A DNA stretch of 64,000 bases from contig NZ_JAVDVK010000001.1 in NCBI RefSeq assembly GCF_031456835.1, forward strand, positions 3,038,001 through 3,102,000. Direction: 5' to 3'. Below are positions 7,870 through 18,017 of the stretch, one piece after another. The stretch is from Leifsonia shinshuensis (GTDB lineage Bacteria; Actinomycetota; Actinomycetes; Actinomycetales; Microbacteriaceae). Numbering within the stretch: position 1 is the stretch's first letter; every line of letters starts with the position of its first letter. Below the pieces are notes generated by a model. That model had not been told where the DNA came from, did not search any database, and saw only the letters and a program-made list of their open reading frames with translations. Position numbers and translations under genes: made by a program.

Positions 7870-10143
7870 TCAGGGCTTCTTGCCCGGAGGGTTGCCGCCG
7901 TTCCCGTTCCCGGGCCCGGCGCCCGGCGCGGGAGCCGGAGCCCCGGGCGCGCTCGGCGCCGTGGGAGCCGGCTTGGGCACCGCGGGCGCCGTCGTGTACT
8001 TGCCGATCGGGGACGGGAAGGCCGCTCCGCCGTACGCGGCGTTCAGGGCGGTGATGACGCGCTTGGCGATCGAGAACTTGACGTTGCCGCCGCCGACGCC
8101 CTGGAAGCTCTGGCTGCGGAGCGCGACGCCGCCCTGCACGTTGCCCACCCAGGTGGCCTGAGCGACCTTGGTGGAGGAGGTGACCAGCCAGTTCTCGACC
8201 GAGTTGTCGGTCGTGCCCGTCTTGCCGAAGATCGGGATGCCGTCGCCCGGGTTCGCGGACGCCGCCGTGCCGCCGCCGCGCAGCACGCCCTGGAGGGCGA
8301 AGATCGCCGCCGCGGCGACCTGCGGGTCGATCGGATGCGTCGAGCACTGCGACTTGGGGACCGTGTGCTCGGTGCCGTCGGCGTTCACGATCTTGTCGAT
8401 CGCGACCGGGCTGCAGGCGACGCCGTTGTTGGCGAGACCGGCATAGGCCGTGGCCATCGTGAGCGGCGCGATGTAGTTCGTGCCGAGCACCGACGACGGG
8501 TTGGCCATGAACTTGTTGGCCTGCTCGTCCGCGCCGTGCACCAGGAGGTCCTGCGCGCGCTCCTTGATGCCGCAGAGGTCCAGCTGCGTCGCCATCTTGG
8601 CGAACACCGTGTTGATGGACTGCGCCGTCGCGTTCATCACCGTCGTGGCGGTGACGGTCTCGCCTTCGTCGTTCGCGACCGGCCACGGCGCCCCGCCGAT
8701 GTCGTTGCACGGGTCGCTGGCGTGGAACTGGTTCTGCGGGAACAGGTGCTGCGTCCCGCTCACCGTCTGGTAGAGGGAGTGCCCCTCCTGCAGCCACTCG
8801 AGGAGGTCGAACACCTTGTACGCGGATCCGGTCTGGAAGCCCTCGGACCCGCCGTAGTCGTAGTCGGTGTTGTAGTTCACCGCCGTCGTGCCGGGTGCCG
8901 GCTGCGCCGTGTTGTCGTACGGCCGGTTCTGCACCATGGTCACGACGCGTCCGGTGCCCACCTCCACCGCCACGTTCGACGAGCCGAGGTCGAGCCGCGG
9001 GCTGGTCGGCGGGATGTACGCGCTGACCGCCGCCTGCGCCTGGTTCTGCAGGTCGAGGTTCAGGGTCGTGTAGATCTTGAGACCGCCGCGGGTCAGGAAG
9101 TTGGAGCGGTCGTCCTCGGTCTTGCCGAAGATCGGGTCCTGCTCGATCACACGCTCGACGTAGTCGCAGAAGAACGCCGCGTTGTACTGCTGCGCCGTCA
9201 TGCAGCCGTTCTGCGTCGGGGTGATCTTCGGCTCGACCTTGGTGGCACGCGCCGCGTCGTGCTCCTCCTTGGTGATCTTGCCGTTCGCGAGCATCCGGTC
9301 GAGCACGTAATTGCGCCGGTCGAGCGTCTCCTGGTAACCGTTGGCCGCGCCGTTCTCCTTGTCGTCCGGGCGGTCGATGCGCAGGTTGTCCGGGTTGTTC
9401 AGGATGGCGATCAGCGTGGCCGCCTGCTGCACGTTGACGTCCTTCGCCGGCACCCCGAAGTAGTACTCGGCCGCCGACTGCACGCCGTAGACGCGGCCGC
9501 CGAACAGGGCGATGTTCAGGTAGCTCTGCAGGATGTCGTTCTTCGAGTACTCCTTCTCGAGCCCGATCGCGTAGCGCATCTCCTTCAGCTTGCGCGAAGG
9601 GTCGACCTTGGTCGCGTCGTCGTAGCAGGTCTCGTACGCGGCCAGCTGCTTCTTCTGCGCCGCGTCGGTCGCCGTCGGGTCCGGCTGCTTGTTCTCACAC
9701 CGCTGCACGAGGATGTTCTTCACGTACTGCTGGGTGATGGACGATCCGCCCTGCACCGACTTGTGCAGCGCCGTGAGCACCGCGCCGCGCAGGGTTCCCG
9801 TGACGTCGACGCCCCCGTGCTCGTAGAAGCGCGGATCCTCCGTGGCGATGGCCGCGTCCTTGAGGTTCTGCGAGATGCCGTCCCAGCCGACCTCGATGCG
9901 GTTCTGGGAGTAGAACGTGGCGATCGGGACCTGCTGGCCGTTGCTGAGCGCGTACATCGTGGAGGCCTGAGCCAGCGGCTCGACCTTGATGTACTCGGGC
10001 AGGCCGTCGAAGACGCTGATGGTCGAATCGGCCGCCGAGCCCGTCAGGGCCACCGCCGGCGTCACCGCCGCGGCGGCGAGCACCCCCGCCAGGCCGCTCA
10101 AGGCGACGAAGCCGACAAGGGCAGGCGCCCATCCCCATCTCAT
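7870..10143 (-). CDS. Class A penicillin-binding protein (transglycosylase/transpeptidase)
   Basis: This is a bifunctional peptidoglycan synthase of 757 residues, anchored by one N-terminal membrane helix (about 8-33). The GT51 transglycosylase domain follows, with catalytic Glu102 in TEDPRFYEHGG and the QGGSSITQQ motif. The transpeptidase domain has SAYK with nucleophile Ser440, SINTVFAKM (SxN) and FGKTGTTD (KTG). The last 50 or so residues are Pro/Ala/Gly-rich and disordered, as in actinobacterial PonA-type proteins. The start has GAGGAG upstream. It polymerises and crosslinks cell-wall glycan on the outer face of the membrane. Confidence 0.95.
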   Translation of the reverse strand: MRWGWAPALVGFVALSGLAGVLAAAAVTPAVALTGSAADSTISVFDGLPEYIKVEPLAQASTMYALSNGQQVPIATFYSQNRIEVGWDGISQNLKDAAIATEDPRFYEHGGVDVTGTLRGAVLTALHKSVQGGSSITQQYVKNILVQRCENKQPDPTATDAAQKKQLAAYETCYDDATKVDPSRKLKEMRYAIGLEKEYSKNDILQSYLNIALFGGRVYGVQSAAEYYFGVPAKDVNVQQAATLIAILNNPDNLRIDRPDDKENGAANGYQETLDRRNYVLDRMLANGKITKEEHDAARATKVEPKITPTQNGCMTAQQYNAAFFCDYVERVIEQDPIFGKTEDDRSNFLTRGGLKIYTTLNLDLQNQAQAAVSAYIPPTSPRLDLGSSNVAVEVGTGRVVTMVQNRPYDNTAQPAPGTTAVNYNTDYDYGGSEGFQTGSAYKVFDLLEWLQEGHSLYQTVSGTQHLFPQNQFHASDPCNDIGGAPWPVANDEGETVTATTVMNATAQSINTVFAKMATQLDLCGIKERAQDLLVHGADEQANKFMANPSSVLGTNYIAPLTMATAYAGLANNGVACSPVAIDKIVNADGTEHTVPKSQCSTHPIDPQVAAAAIFALQGVLRGGGTAASANPGDGIPIFGKTGTTDNSVENWLVTSSTKVAQATWVGNVQGGVALRSQSFQGVGGGNVKFSIAKRVITALNAAYGGAAFPSPIGKYTTAPAVPKPAPTAPSAPGAPAPAPGAGPGNGNGGNPPGKKP

Positions 10144-10283
10144 GCGTCTTCTCCTCGTTAGAACCGTGCGTCCGTGGCGGCAATCTTACGCGTCGCCGCT
10201 CGCTGCTCCGGCAGGCGTGCGCTCAGGTTGGGGGAAGAGCGAAGGTGTCCCGAACCTGTGGAGGGATCCGGGCGGGGATGGGG

Positions 10284-10748
10284 TCAGGAGGGATCGCGCA
10301 GCTTGTCGCACAGATCGGCGAGGGTCTCGAGCTCCTCGGGCGAGAGACGGCCTCCGACCCGATCTGTGATGGTCTTCATATGGTCGACGGCGACCCGCCG
10401 GAACATCTCGAATCCGGTGTCCGTCAGGCGGATCAGCGTGCCGCGCGCGTCCGAGGGCTCCGGCTCCTTGGCGACGAGCCCGCGGGCGACGAGCCGGTCG
10501 ACGAGACGGCTCACGCTCGGCTGGGTGAGCAGCACGTGCTTGTTCAGATCGCGCAGCCGGAGCTCGCGGTTCGGCTGGCGCGACAGGTTGAAGAGCACGT
10601 CGTACTCGTTGAACGAGATGTCCCGCGTCGGGAACTCCGCCGCGAGCGTCCGCATCACAGCGACCTGTGCGCGGAACAACGACTCCCAGGCGGCCACCGC
10701 GCTGATCCGCGCGCGACTCGTCGATCCCTGCGTCGCCGTCTCGGCCAT
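10284..10748 (-). CDS. MarR family transcriptional regulator
   Basis: This is a 154-residue MarR-type winged-helix protein. The DNA-binding part has the LNKHVLLTQPSVSRLVDRLV recognition helix followed by the DARG wing (SDARGTLIRLTDTG), both hallmark MarR elements. It is flanked by the PBP gene downstream and a 320-bp intergenic region upstream. If transcribed from the AT-rich zone near 10.95-11.02 kb, its mRNA would carry the 10873-10906 hairpin in its leader. Target genes are unknown; the divergent methyltransferase is one candidate. Confidence 0.9.
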   Translation of the reverse strand: MAETATQGSTSRARISAVAAWESLFRAQVAVMRTLAAEFPTRDISFNEYDVLFNLSRQPNRELRLRDLNKHVLLTQPSVSRLVDRLVARGLVAKEPEPSDARGTLIRLTDTGFEMFRRVAVDHMKTITDRVGGRLSPEELETLADLCDKLRDPS

Positions 10749-10872
10749 GGCACACCCTCCCGCACCTGCTCAATGCATTCGCATCTTCTCATCATGAGCG
10801 TTGGTCAGCATCCGTGCCACCACGGGACGGGAGGAGGGGAGGCGCATGAGAGGACGGGCGGGGGAAAAGATT

Positions 10873-10906
10873 GAGGGCCGACCGCAGAGGCTAGCGGCCG
10901 GCCCTC
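10873..10906 (-). terminator. Strong hairpin with T-rich tail on the minus strand
   Basis: A 13-bp stem with one mismatch (10873-10885 and 10894-10906) encloses an 8-base loop. Reading the minus strand, it is followed by TCTTTTCCCC, like an intrinsic terminator. No protein gene ends here, so it would stop a short untranslated transcript or act as an attenuator ahead of the MarR gene. Confidence 0.6.
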
Positions 10907-10983
10907 TCCCTTGCACCAAGAGTGTCCTGCAATCACATTCCGCGATGGCTGCCACAGCAAACAACCATTGCTCTTGAACTATA

Positions 10984-11028
10984 TAACGAAGAGGTAACGG
11001 CATCTAGTTACCAAGTCGTTATTTTTTC
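10984..11028 (+). terminator. Nested palindrome followed by a T6 run (terminator or operator)
   Basis: TAACGA (10984-10989) and GGTAAC (10993-10998) are mirrored by GTTACC (11007-11012) and TCGTTA (11016-11021). Twelve of fifteen arm bases pair. The plus strand continues as ATTTTTTC, the form of an intrinsic terminator. The surrounding 10920-11040 stretch is far AT-richer than the genome background. It may end a small RNA, or serve as a regulator site for the flanking MarR and methyltransferase genes. Confidence 0.55.
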
Positions 11029-11069
11029 TGCGAATTGTTTATGCGTTCTCCAGCGGGACGCTGGGCGCT

Positions 11070-11879
11070 ATGGTCGGGCTCGTGGACGACTCCACGGCCT
11101 TCCAGGGCTCGATCCCCGAACACTACGACTCCGGTCTCGGACCGGTGCTGTTCCGCCACTACGCCGACGTGCTGGGGGCGGCCGTCGCCGAGGGGCGCCC
11201 GCGGCGCATCCTCGAGACCGCGGCCGGCACCGGCATCTCGTCCGCTGCCATCGCGGCCCGGAACCGGGACGCCCAGCTCGTGATCACCGACCTCAACGCC
11301 GAGATGCTCGAGCTCGCACGGCAGGCGCTGCCCGCGACCGCCCGGGTGGAGGTGGCCGACGCGCAGGCGCTTCCGTTCCCCGACGCGTCGTTCGACGCGG
11401 TCGCCTGCCAGTTCGGCATCATGTTCGTGCCCGAGCTGCCGAGGGCGTTCCGCGAGGCGCGGCGCGTCCTGGTGCCACACGGTGTCTTCCACTTCTCGGT
11501 CTGGGACAGTCATGCCGAGAACCGCTTCGCCGCGATCGTCGACGGCCTCCTCGCGGAGACCTTCCCGGACGACCCGCCGCCGTTCTACAGCGTGCCGTTC
11601 CGGCTGAGCGACGTTCAGGCCCTGCGCACCCTCGCGCAGTCCACCGGATTCCGGTCCGTGCGGATCGACGTGGTGCCCCACGACGCACCCGTCGTCTCCT
11701 GGGAGGGATTCGCCGACGGCCTCATCCGGGGCAACCCCGTCGCGGACCAGCTGCGGCGCCGATCCGCCGACCTCGACGCGGTCGTGGCGGAGGTGGCCCG
11801 GCGGCTGGACGCCGAATACGGGGCCGCCCCCACCACGATCCCGGTGCAGACGATCTTCTATCGAGCGACGGTCCGCTGA
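11070..11879 (+). CDS. Class I SAM-dependent methyltransferase
   Basis: This 269-residue cytoplasmic enzyme has the Rossmann SAM-binding pattern: motif I LETAAGTGISSAAIA, an acidic ITDLNAEML strand end, VEVADAQALPFPD (motif III region) and FDAVACQFGIMFVP. It matches the Methyltransf_11/UbiE-like group, whose members methylate small molecules; the substrate is not identifiable. No clear ribosome binding site precedes the ATG at 11070, and a GTG at 11082 is an alternative. It follows the palindrome/T-run at 10984-11028. Confidence 0.85.
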   Translation: MVGLVDDSTAFQGSIPEHYDSGLGPVLFRHYADVLGAAVAEGRPRRILETAAGTGISSAAIAARNRDAQLVITDLNAEMLELARQALPATARVEVADAQALPFPDASFDAVACQFGIMFVPELPRAFREARRVLVPHGVFHFSVWDSHAENRFAAIVDGLLAETFPDDPPPFYSVPFRLSDVQALRTLAQSTGFRSVRIDVVPHDAPVVSWEGFADGLIRGNPVADQLRRRSADLDAVVAEVARRLDAEYGAAPTTIPVQTIFYRATVR

Positions 11880-11901
11880 TCACGAGGGTGCACCGGCGAC
11901 G

Positions 11902-12159
11902 TCACCACACGTACGTGAAGAAGCCCGCATCCCAGCCGATCGTGACGGCGAGGATGACGCGGACGAAGCCGAACACGAGCTTCAGTGCGCCGAGGGCGAT
12001 GGCCCAGAGCGCGAGGGCGCGGCCGCGCTCACCCGTGCGGGTGATCTGCGAGAGGGCGATAGCGCCGAAGATCACGGCGAGCGGGCTGGCGATGAAGACG
12101 AAGACGAAGCCCAGGATGGACATCGTGTTCAGCTTGGCGGTGGACGTGGCAGTGGACAT
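11902..12159 (-). CDS. Small membrane protein, DUF4190-like
   Basis: This is an 85-residue protein with two hydrophobic segments (about 13-38 and 49-75). Between them is the IALSQITRTGERGRALALWAI stretch typical of DUF4190 membrane proteins (GxxALxxI-R-x-x-x-x-G-R-x-x-A). Function of the family is unknown. GAGAAC precedes the start. It is divergent from the PadR gene and convergent with the methyltransferase gene. Confidence 0.75.
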   Translation of the reverse strand: MSTATSTAKLNTMSILGFVFVFIASPLAVIFGAIALSQITRTGERGRALALWAIALGALKLVFGFVRVILAVTIGWDAGFFTYVW

Positions 12160-12279
12160 GCGTTCTCTTTCGCTGGGGTGGATGGGCGGCGGCGCGATTG
12201 CGCCCGCCGCTCATTACGACGGAGGCCGCAGGCGTTCGTGACGGAAAAGCTGCGAAAGCGCTGGACGTGATCATCCGAA

Positions 12280-12307
12280 ATCGAATACTCTGTTTCGAGT
12301 AATCGAT
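12280..12307. promoter_or_regulatory. Candidate PadR operator: 11-6-11 palindrome
   Basis: Arms ATCGAATACTC (12280-12290) and GAGTAATCGAT (12297-12307) are inverted repeats with one mismatch and a 6-base spacer. The palindrome ends two bases before the GGAGG ribosome binding site of the PadR gene, the usual place for autorepression. Confidence 0.6.
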
Positions 12308-12319
12308 CGGAGGTGTCCT

Positions 12320-12997
12320 GTGGCGAAGCGAGCTGTGGCGAATCCGCTGGCTCTCGCCGTGCTGGCGTGCCTCTGGGAGCGCCCCATGTATCCGTACGAG
12401 ATGACCACCACAATGCGCGAGCGGGGCAAGGAGGACAGCATCCGGCTGAACTTCGGCTCCCTGTATTCGGTCATCAAGTCGCTCGAGAAGCACGGCTTCA
12501 TCGAGGTCGCGCAGACGGAGCGGGAGGGCAACCGGCCGGAGCGCGTGGTCTACGCCATCACCGAGTCGGGTCGCCGAGAGGCCGAGGAATGGCTGCGCGA
12601 GCTGATCGAGCTGCCGGTCAAGGAGTACCCGGCGATCGAGACCGGGCTCTCGCTGCTGCCGATGCTGCCGCCGCAAGTGGCGGCCGGCCTGCTGGAGAGC
12701 CGCCGCGACCGCATCGACGACGACCTGGCCGCGCGCCGTCTGCTGCAGGAGCAGACGAAAGGCCTGCCCGAACTGTTCATGGTCGAGTTCCACTACCGGG
12801 TGGCCGTGCTGCAGGCCGAGCGCGCCTTCGTCGCCGACCTCGCCGCCCGCATCCGCGACCGCTCGATCGGCGGGTACGACGCCTGGGAGGAGCTGCACCG
12901 GCTGCTCGCCGACGGAGTCGGCATGGAGGAGCTGACCGAGCGCATCGCCGCCGGCGCCTTCGGGAAGGAGGCGGCCGACCCCGAACCGATTACATAA
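12320..12997 (+). CDS. PadR family transcriptional regulator
   Basis: This is a 225-residue PadR regulator. The N-terminal winged helix has LALAVLACLWERPMYPYEM and the LYSVIKSLEKHGFIE dimer-wing pattern, and a long C-terminal helical region follows. It starts at GTG 12320 after GGAGG (12309-12313). Downstream is an ABC exporter of the DrrAB class, a pairing seen often for PadR-controlled drug efflux. A strong palindrome overlaps its leader and suggests autoregulation. Confidence 0.9.
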   Translation: MAKRAVANPLALAVLACLWERPMYPYEMTTTMRERGKEDSIRLNFGSLYSVIKSLEKHGFIEVAQTEREGNRPERVVYAITESGRREAEEWLRELIELPVKEYPAIETGLSLLPMLPPQVAAGLLESRRDRIDDDLAARRLLQEQTKGLPELFMVEFHYRVAVLQAERAFVADLAARIRDRSIGGYDAWEELHRLLADGVGMEELTERIAAGAFGKEAADPEPIT

Positions 12998-13014
12998 CTC
13001 GGGCGAGCATGAAC

Positions 13015-13046
13015 GATGGCCGGAGAGCGGCAACTCTCCGGCCATC
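13015..13046 (+). terminator. Perfect 13-bp hairpin between PadR and the ABC exporter
   Basis: GATGGCCGGAGAG (13015-13027) pairs perfectly with 13034-13046 around a 6-base loop. The following bases are only mildly T-rich. It likely ends or attenuates transcription from padR, partly separating it from the exporter genes. Confidence 0.65.
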
Positions 13047-13154
13047 CACACCTTCAGTCGTTCCGTGAGGAACCTGCGTCAACAGTCACCGAGGGCTGTC
13101 TTCAAGGATATCCCCGTGCCGGTGGCTGCCATCGAAAAAGAGAGGAAAGCCACC

Positions 13155-14164
<1,010 letters not shown>

Positions 14165-14168
<4 letters not shown>

Positions 14169-14989
14169 CCACCATCGCCGTCACCCCGTCCCGGACCCTG
14201 CGCCGCGGCGGCCCGACCTTCTTCCGTCACACGCTCCTGTTGACCGGCCGTCAGCTGCGCGCGGCGTGGCGGATGCCGGCCTTCCTGGTGATGAATCTGG
14301 TGCAGCCGGTGATCTGGCTGCTGCTGTTCGGGCAGCTGTTCAAGTCGGTCATCGAGATCCCCGGCTTCGGCGTCGGCCAGAGCTACCTCGAGTACCTCAC
14401 GCCGGGCGTCGTCATGATGCTGGCCCTGTTCGGAAGCGCCTGGTCGGGTACGGTCTACATCCAGGACATGGACCGCGGCGTGATGGACCGCTTCCTCACC
14501 TCGCCGACCAACCGCGGGGCGATGATCGTCTCCACCCTCGTGTACCAGTCGATCCTCGCGGTCGCGCAGTCGCTCGTGGTGCTGGCGATCGCGTTCTGGG
14601 CGGGGGCGCGGTTCGACGGCGGCCTGGCCGGCATCCTGCTCCTGCTGCTCGGAGTCGTGCTCCTGACCGCGGTGTTCTGCTCGCTGTCGAACGCCGTCGC
14701 GCTGCTGGCGCGCGAGCAGACCGCGCTGATCGGCATCTCGCAGCTCATCACGCTGCCGCTCATGTTCCTCAGCTCCGCGATCATGAACACGAAGCTGTCG
14801 CCGGAATGGGTGCAGAACGTCGCGGCGTACAACCCGTTCGAGTGGGCCGTGATCGTCGGACGCCAGGCGCTCAGCGCGCATCCCGACTGGGGCGCTCTGT
14901 GGGCGCATGCCGGGCTGCTCCTGGCCCTCGCGGTCGTCATGGCCGCCTGGGCGACGAGCGCCTTCCGCGTCTACCAACGCTCGCGCTGA
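14165..14989 (+). CDS. ABC-2 type transporter permease (DrrB-like)
   Basis: This is the 274-residue membrane partner of the preceding ATPase, with six hydrophobic segments and the ABC2_membrane layout (LQPVIWLLLFGQLF near the start, the DRGVMDRFLTSPTNRGAMI loop, and a final span). It starts at GTG 14165, four bases inside the ATPase stop. Together with the PadR protein this forms a likely regulated efflux system for a hydrophobic compound. Confidence 0.9.
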
Positions 14990-14994
14990 CCCGC

Positions 14995-15038
14995 GCGGCC
15001 GGAGCCGGCCCGGTCAGACGCCGACCGGCTCCGGCCGC
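14995..15038. terminator. 14-bp inverted repeat between convergent genes
   Basis: GCGGCCGGAGCCGG (14995-15008) is perfectly repeated in inverse at 15025-15038 with a 16-base loop. It lies just after the exporter permease stop; its right arm codes for the acyltransferase C-terminus. It has no T run but is well placed as a two-way transcription barrier. Confidence 0.5.
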
Positions 15039-16060
15039 TCCTCCTCCGCGGACTCCGGCCCCGCGGACTCCGGCTCCGGAGCGGGAGCAGGAGCGCGCTT
15101 GCGGAAGCGCCGCTTCAGCCCGAGCGCCGGCTTCTCGATGAGCCTCCACGAGAGGTAGGCGATGGGCAGGGTGATCAGCATGGTCGCCAGGAACAGCAGC
15201 CACGGGTTCAGCGGCAGCGCCCACTTGAGCGCGGCGAACACCAGCACCTGCGCCACGGGCCAGCCGTAGATGTACGTGCCGTAGGAGATGTCGTTCCGCA
15301 GCGGGAGCGACGGCCGGGCCAGCTTGCCCACCCAGATCACGACCACCGGGAAGGATGCGAGATAGATGACCCGGTGGATCTCGCCAAGGCTCACGTCGGG
15401 CCCGTAGAGGAAGGGCACCCCGGCCATCACGAAGCGCACGACGGCCGAGAAGACGCCGAAGTCCGCCGTGAGCGCGAGACCGATCAGCGCGAGGATCAGC
15501 ACCTCCAGCCTGATCTTCGTGAGGTACAGGGCGAAGAGCGCACCCGCCGCGAACATCAGGAACATCGGCACGATCGCCAGCATGAAGTCGGACGTGTCGC
15601 CGATGCCCGCCAGGTAGAGCACCCAGCCCGCCGCGAAGACGGCGGGGAAGGCGGTCCGGTTGAGGGCCCCGACGATGCCGAGCACGGCCACCGCCGCGTA
15701 GCAGACGACCTCCCAGGTCAGTGTCCACACCGGCCCGTTCGAGATGTACGGGACCGGATTGTTGGCGAAGCTGTGCAGCCTCAGCGCGATGAGGCTCGAC
15801 AGGATGAGCGCCACCACGAGCCCCGGCACGATGCGGAGCACCCGGTTCATGCCGTACTGCAGCAGTGACCGGCTGCGCAGGAAGCTCTGCACGATCAGGT
15901 AGCCGCTGATCACGAAGAACCCGTGGACGCCGAGGTTGCCGAGCGTCCGGCCCCAGAGCACCGGCTCCGCCTGGCCGACGAGCGCGAACGAATGGGAGAA
16001 GATCACCAGCGTCGCGAACAGCAGCCTCAGAACGTCGAAGTTGTTCCGTCTCGGATCCAC
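15014..16060 (-). CDS. Acyltransferase 3 family membrane protein
   Basis: This 348-residue integral membrane protein belongs to the acyltransferase 3 (OafA-like) group that O-acylates cell-surface glycans or lipids. It opens with the family pattern NFDVLRLLFATLVIFSHSF, containing the conserved His, followed by GVHGFFVISGYLI and about ten hydrophobic spans. The C-terminus is a short charged, Pro/Glu-rich tail. It is monocistronic by appearance and convergent with the exporter genes. The acceptor is unknown. Confidence 0.88.
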   Translation of the reverse strand: MDPRRNNFDVLRLLFATLVIFSHSFALVGQAEPVLWGRTLGNLGVHGFFVISGYLIVQSFLRSRSLLQYGMNRVLRIVPGLVVALILSSLIALRLHSFANNPVPYISNGPVWTLTWEVVCYAAVAVLGIVGALNRTAFPAVFAAGWVLYLAGIGDTSDFMLAIVPMFLMFAAGALFALYLTKIRLEVLILALIGLALTADFGVFSAVVRFVMAGVPFLYGPDVSLGEIHRVIYLASFPVVVIWVGKLARPSLPLRNDISYGTYIYGWPVAQVLVFAALKWALPLNPWLLFLATMLITLPIAYLSWRLIEKPALGLKRRFRKRAPAPAPEPESAGPESAEEERPEPVGV

Positions 16061-16196
16061 GCCGGATTTCCCCCTGCGGGCCGCGCGTGCGGGTCGTTCC
16101 CCGGCGCTTCCGCGCTCCCGTCGGCGAGCCTACTGCATCGTCGATCGGCCCTCTGGCTACCGCAGTCAGCGGGCCGGCCGGGCCAGAACGGCCGGA

Positions 16197-16952
16197 TCAG
16201 AACAGGTCGGGGGAGGGCGCGCTCGCGTAGCGGATGGACACGTCGGCGTGACGGTCGAAGCGGTAGCCGACGCCGCGGACGGTGCGCACGATGTCCTCGT
16301 AGCGGCCCAGCTTGGCGCGCAGGCGGCGGACGTGCACGTCGATGGTGCGCTCGTTGGGCACCTCGTCCTCGTCCGCGTCGCTCCACAGCGAGCTGATCAG
16401 CTCGGAGCGCTCGATCGTGCGGCCCTCGCGCAGGACGAGGTACTGCAGCAGCTCGAACTCCTTGTAGGTGAGCGCGACCGTCTGGTTGTCGAGCACGAGA
16501 CGCTTGCGCGAGATGTCGACGACGACGCCGGAGGCGGCGCGGTCCTCGTCCTCGTCGATCGTGACGGCCTGGCGGTGCTTCGCGACCGCCGACGGGTCCT
16601 GCAGGGCGAGGCGCACGACGTCCACGTCGCGGCCGCCGGCGCCGGCCGGGGCGAGCGCCACGGCGGCGTAGGTCTCGGCGGAGGGCGCGACCTCGGCGGT
16701 CAGGCGCTTCAGCGCCTCGACGATACGGCCGAGGTCGGTGCCGTCGGCGGCTGCCTTGGCCTCGTCGATGCCGACGTAGAGGACGAACCCGCGGGCTTCG
16801 GTCCCCTCGGGGACGGCGCGGATGCGGGGTGCCTGCTCGGCGGGAGCGGCGGTAGCGGCAGCGGCGGGAGCCGGAGCGGCGGCTCGGACCGGTCTGACCG
16901 GCGAGACGGAGGAGGTGCGGGGGTAGGCGGTGTCGATGGTGGCCAGAGACAT
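16197..16952 (-). CDS. OmpR-type winged-helix regulator lacking a receiver domain
   Basis: This 251-residue protein has a C-terminal OmpR/PhoB DNA-binding domain (about 155-240): LTYKEFELLQYLVLREGR, the ERTIDVHVRRLRAKLG recognition helix and TVRGVGYRF wing. The N-terminal part is not a phospho-acceptor receiver; it has an Ala/Pro-rich linker and a region with no Asp pocket that I recognise. It therefore probably acts without a kinase. I use the ATG at 16952, with AAGGA ten bases upstream, over the ATG at 16985. Gene targets are unknown. Confidence 0.82.
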   Translation of the reverse strand: MSLATIDTAYPRTSSVSPVRPVRAAAPAPAAAATAAPAEQAPRIRAVPEGTEARGFVLYVGIDEAKAAADGTDLGRIVEALKRLTAEVAPSAETYAAVALAPAGAGGRDVDVVRLALQDPSAVAKHRQAVTIDEDEDRAASGVVVDISRKRLVLDNQTVALTYKEFELLQYLVLREGRTIERSELISSLWSDADEDEVPNERTIDVHVRRLRAKLGRYEDIVRTVRGVGYRFDRHADVSIRYASAPSPDLF

Positions 16953-17332
16953 GGGGATCGCGTCCTTAGTGATGATGTTCCGCATCCCGGTGCGACGAGA
17001 CTCCGCGGGTACGCGGAGGTGCAGGGATTGTGCGGGGAGTGTTGTGTTGTGGCCCTACAGAGAGGGGCCGATGCGCGGGAGCGTGAGTGTGGCGCTCCCG
17101 GGGAGCGTGCGCCCGATCGCGACGGGGTGACGTCGGAGGGCGACTGCTCGGCGAAGGGTCGTCAGATTAGCGACACATTCGGCAACACATGACCGAGTCG
17201 CGGCCGGCCATCATCATGCCGGCATTCCCAAGGGCCTCGAAGGAGGTCAGGGTACGCGCGTTGTCAGTCATGCTGGACAGTAAAACCGATCGTGACGCGC
17301 GGTGTCAAATGGTTACGGTTTATTGCAGGCGA
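16953..17332 (-). promoter_or_regulatory. 380-bp intergenic region; structured leader of the winged-helix gene
   Basis: No gene is visible. On the minus strand it would form the leader of the winged-helix gene, and it contains three hairpins: CTCCGCG/CGCGGAG (17001-17018), GGCCCT/AGGGGCC (17051-17069) and GGGAGCG/CGCTCCC (17077-17099). A -10-like TAATCT occurs on the minus strand around 17165. The 17260-17330 end is AT-richer. Confidence 0.4.
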
Positions 17333-17965
17333 TCAGACCGTGCCGTAGAGGCGGTCTCCGGCGTCTCCGAGACCGGGCACGATGTAGCCGTTCTCGTTCA
17401 GGCGCTCGTCGAGCGAGCCCAGCACGATGGTGACGTTGCGGCCCTCGGTCGCCTTCTCCAACGCCGCGAGACCCTCCGGGGCGGCGAGCAGGCAGATCGC
17501 GGTCACATCGACGGCGTTCCGCTGGAACAGGAAGTCGATGGCGGCGCCGAGCGAACCGCCGGTCGCGAGCATCGGGTCGAGCACGAAGCACTGCCGGTGG
17601 GAGAGGTCCATCGGCAGGCGCTCGGCGTACGTGGTCGGCTCCAGCGTCTCCTCGTTGCGGACCATGCCCAGGAAGCCCACCTCGGCGGTCGGCATCAGGC
17701 GCACCATGCCCTCCAGCATCCCGAGTCCGGCGCGCAGGATGGGGACGACGAGCGGACGCGGCTCGCTCAGCGCGACGCCGGTCGTCGTCGTGACGGGCGT
17801 CTCGATCTCCACCGGCTCCACGCGCACGCCACGCGTCGCCTCGTAGGCGAGCAGGGTGACGAGCTCCTCCGTGAGCTGGCGGAACACCGGCGACGGGGTG
17901 CTCTTGTCGCGGAGCACCGTCAGCTTGTGGGTGATGAGTGGGTGGTCCGCAACGTGCACTCGCAT
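17333..17965 (-). CDS. upp: Uracil phosphoribosyltransferase
   Basis: This cytoplasmic salvage enzyme makes UMP from uracil and PRPP. The 210-residue protein has the expected length (E. coli Upp is 208). It carries the N-terminal [20 protein letters not shown] signature, the RAGLGM loop, the PRPP-binding [11 protein letters not shown] motif and the C-terminal uracil-binding [13 protein letters not shown] use the ATG at 17965; the longer frame adds unconserved residues. It is divergent from the deaminase gene, with starts only about 50 bp apart. Confidence 0.96.
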   Translation of the reverse strand: MRVHVADHPLITHKLTVLRDKSTPSPVFRQLTEELVTLLAYEATRGVRVEPVEIETPVTTTTGVALSEPRPLVVPILRAGLGMLEGMVRLMPTAEVGFLGMVRNEETLEPTTYAERLPMDLSHRQCFVLDPMLATGGSLGAAIDFLFQRNAVDVTAICLLAAPEGLAALEKATEGRNVTIVLGSLDERLNENGYIVPGLGDAGDRLYGTV

Positions 17966-18017
17966 AGGCTCAAGGCTAGCCGAACTCGTCCGCCCGCAGC
18001 CCCGGGAGCATCCAGCC

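Noticed and set aside
10770..11003. A 77-codon minus-strand frame across the AT-rich gap
   Set aside because: It runs straight through the 13-bp terminator-like stem and has no ribosome site; the structures explain the region better.
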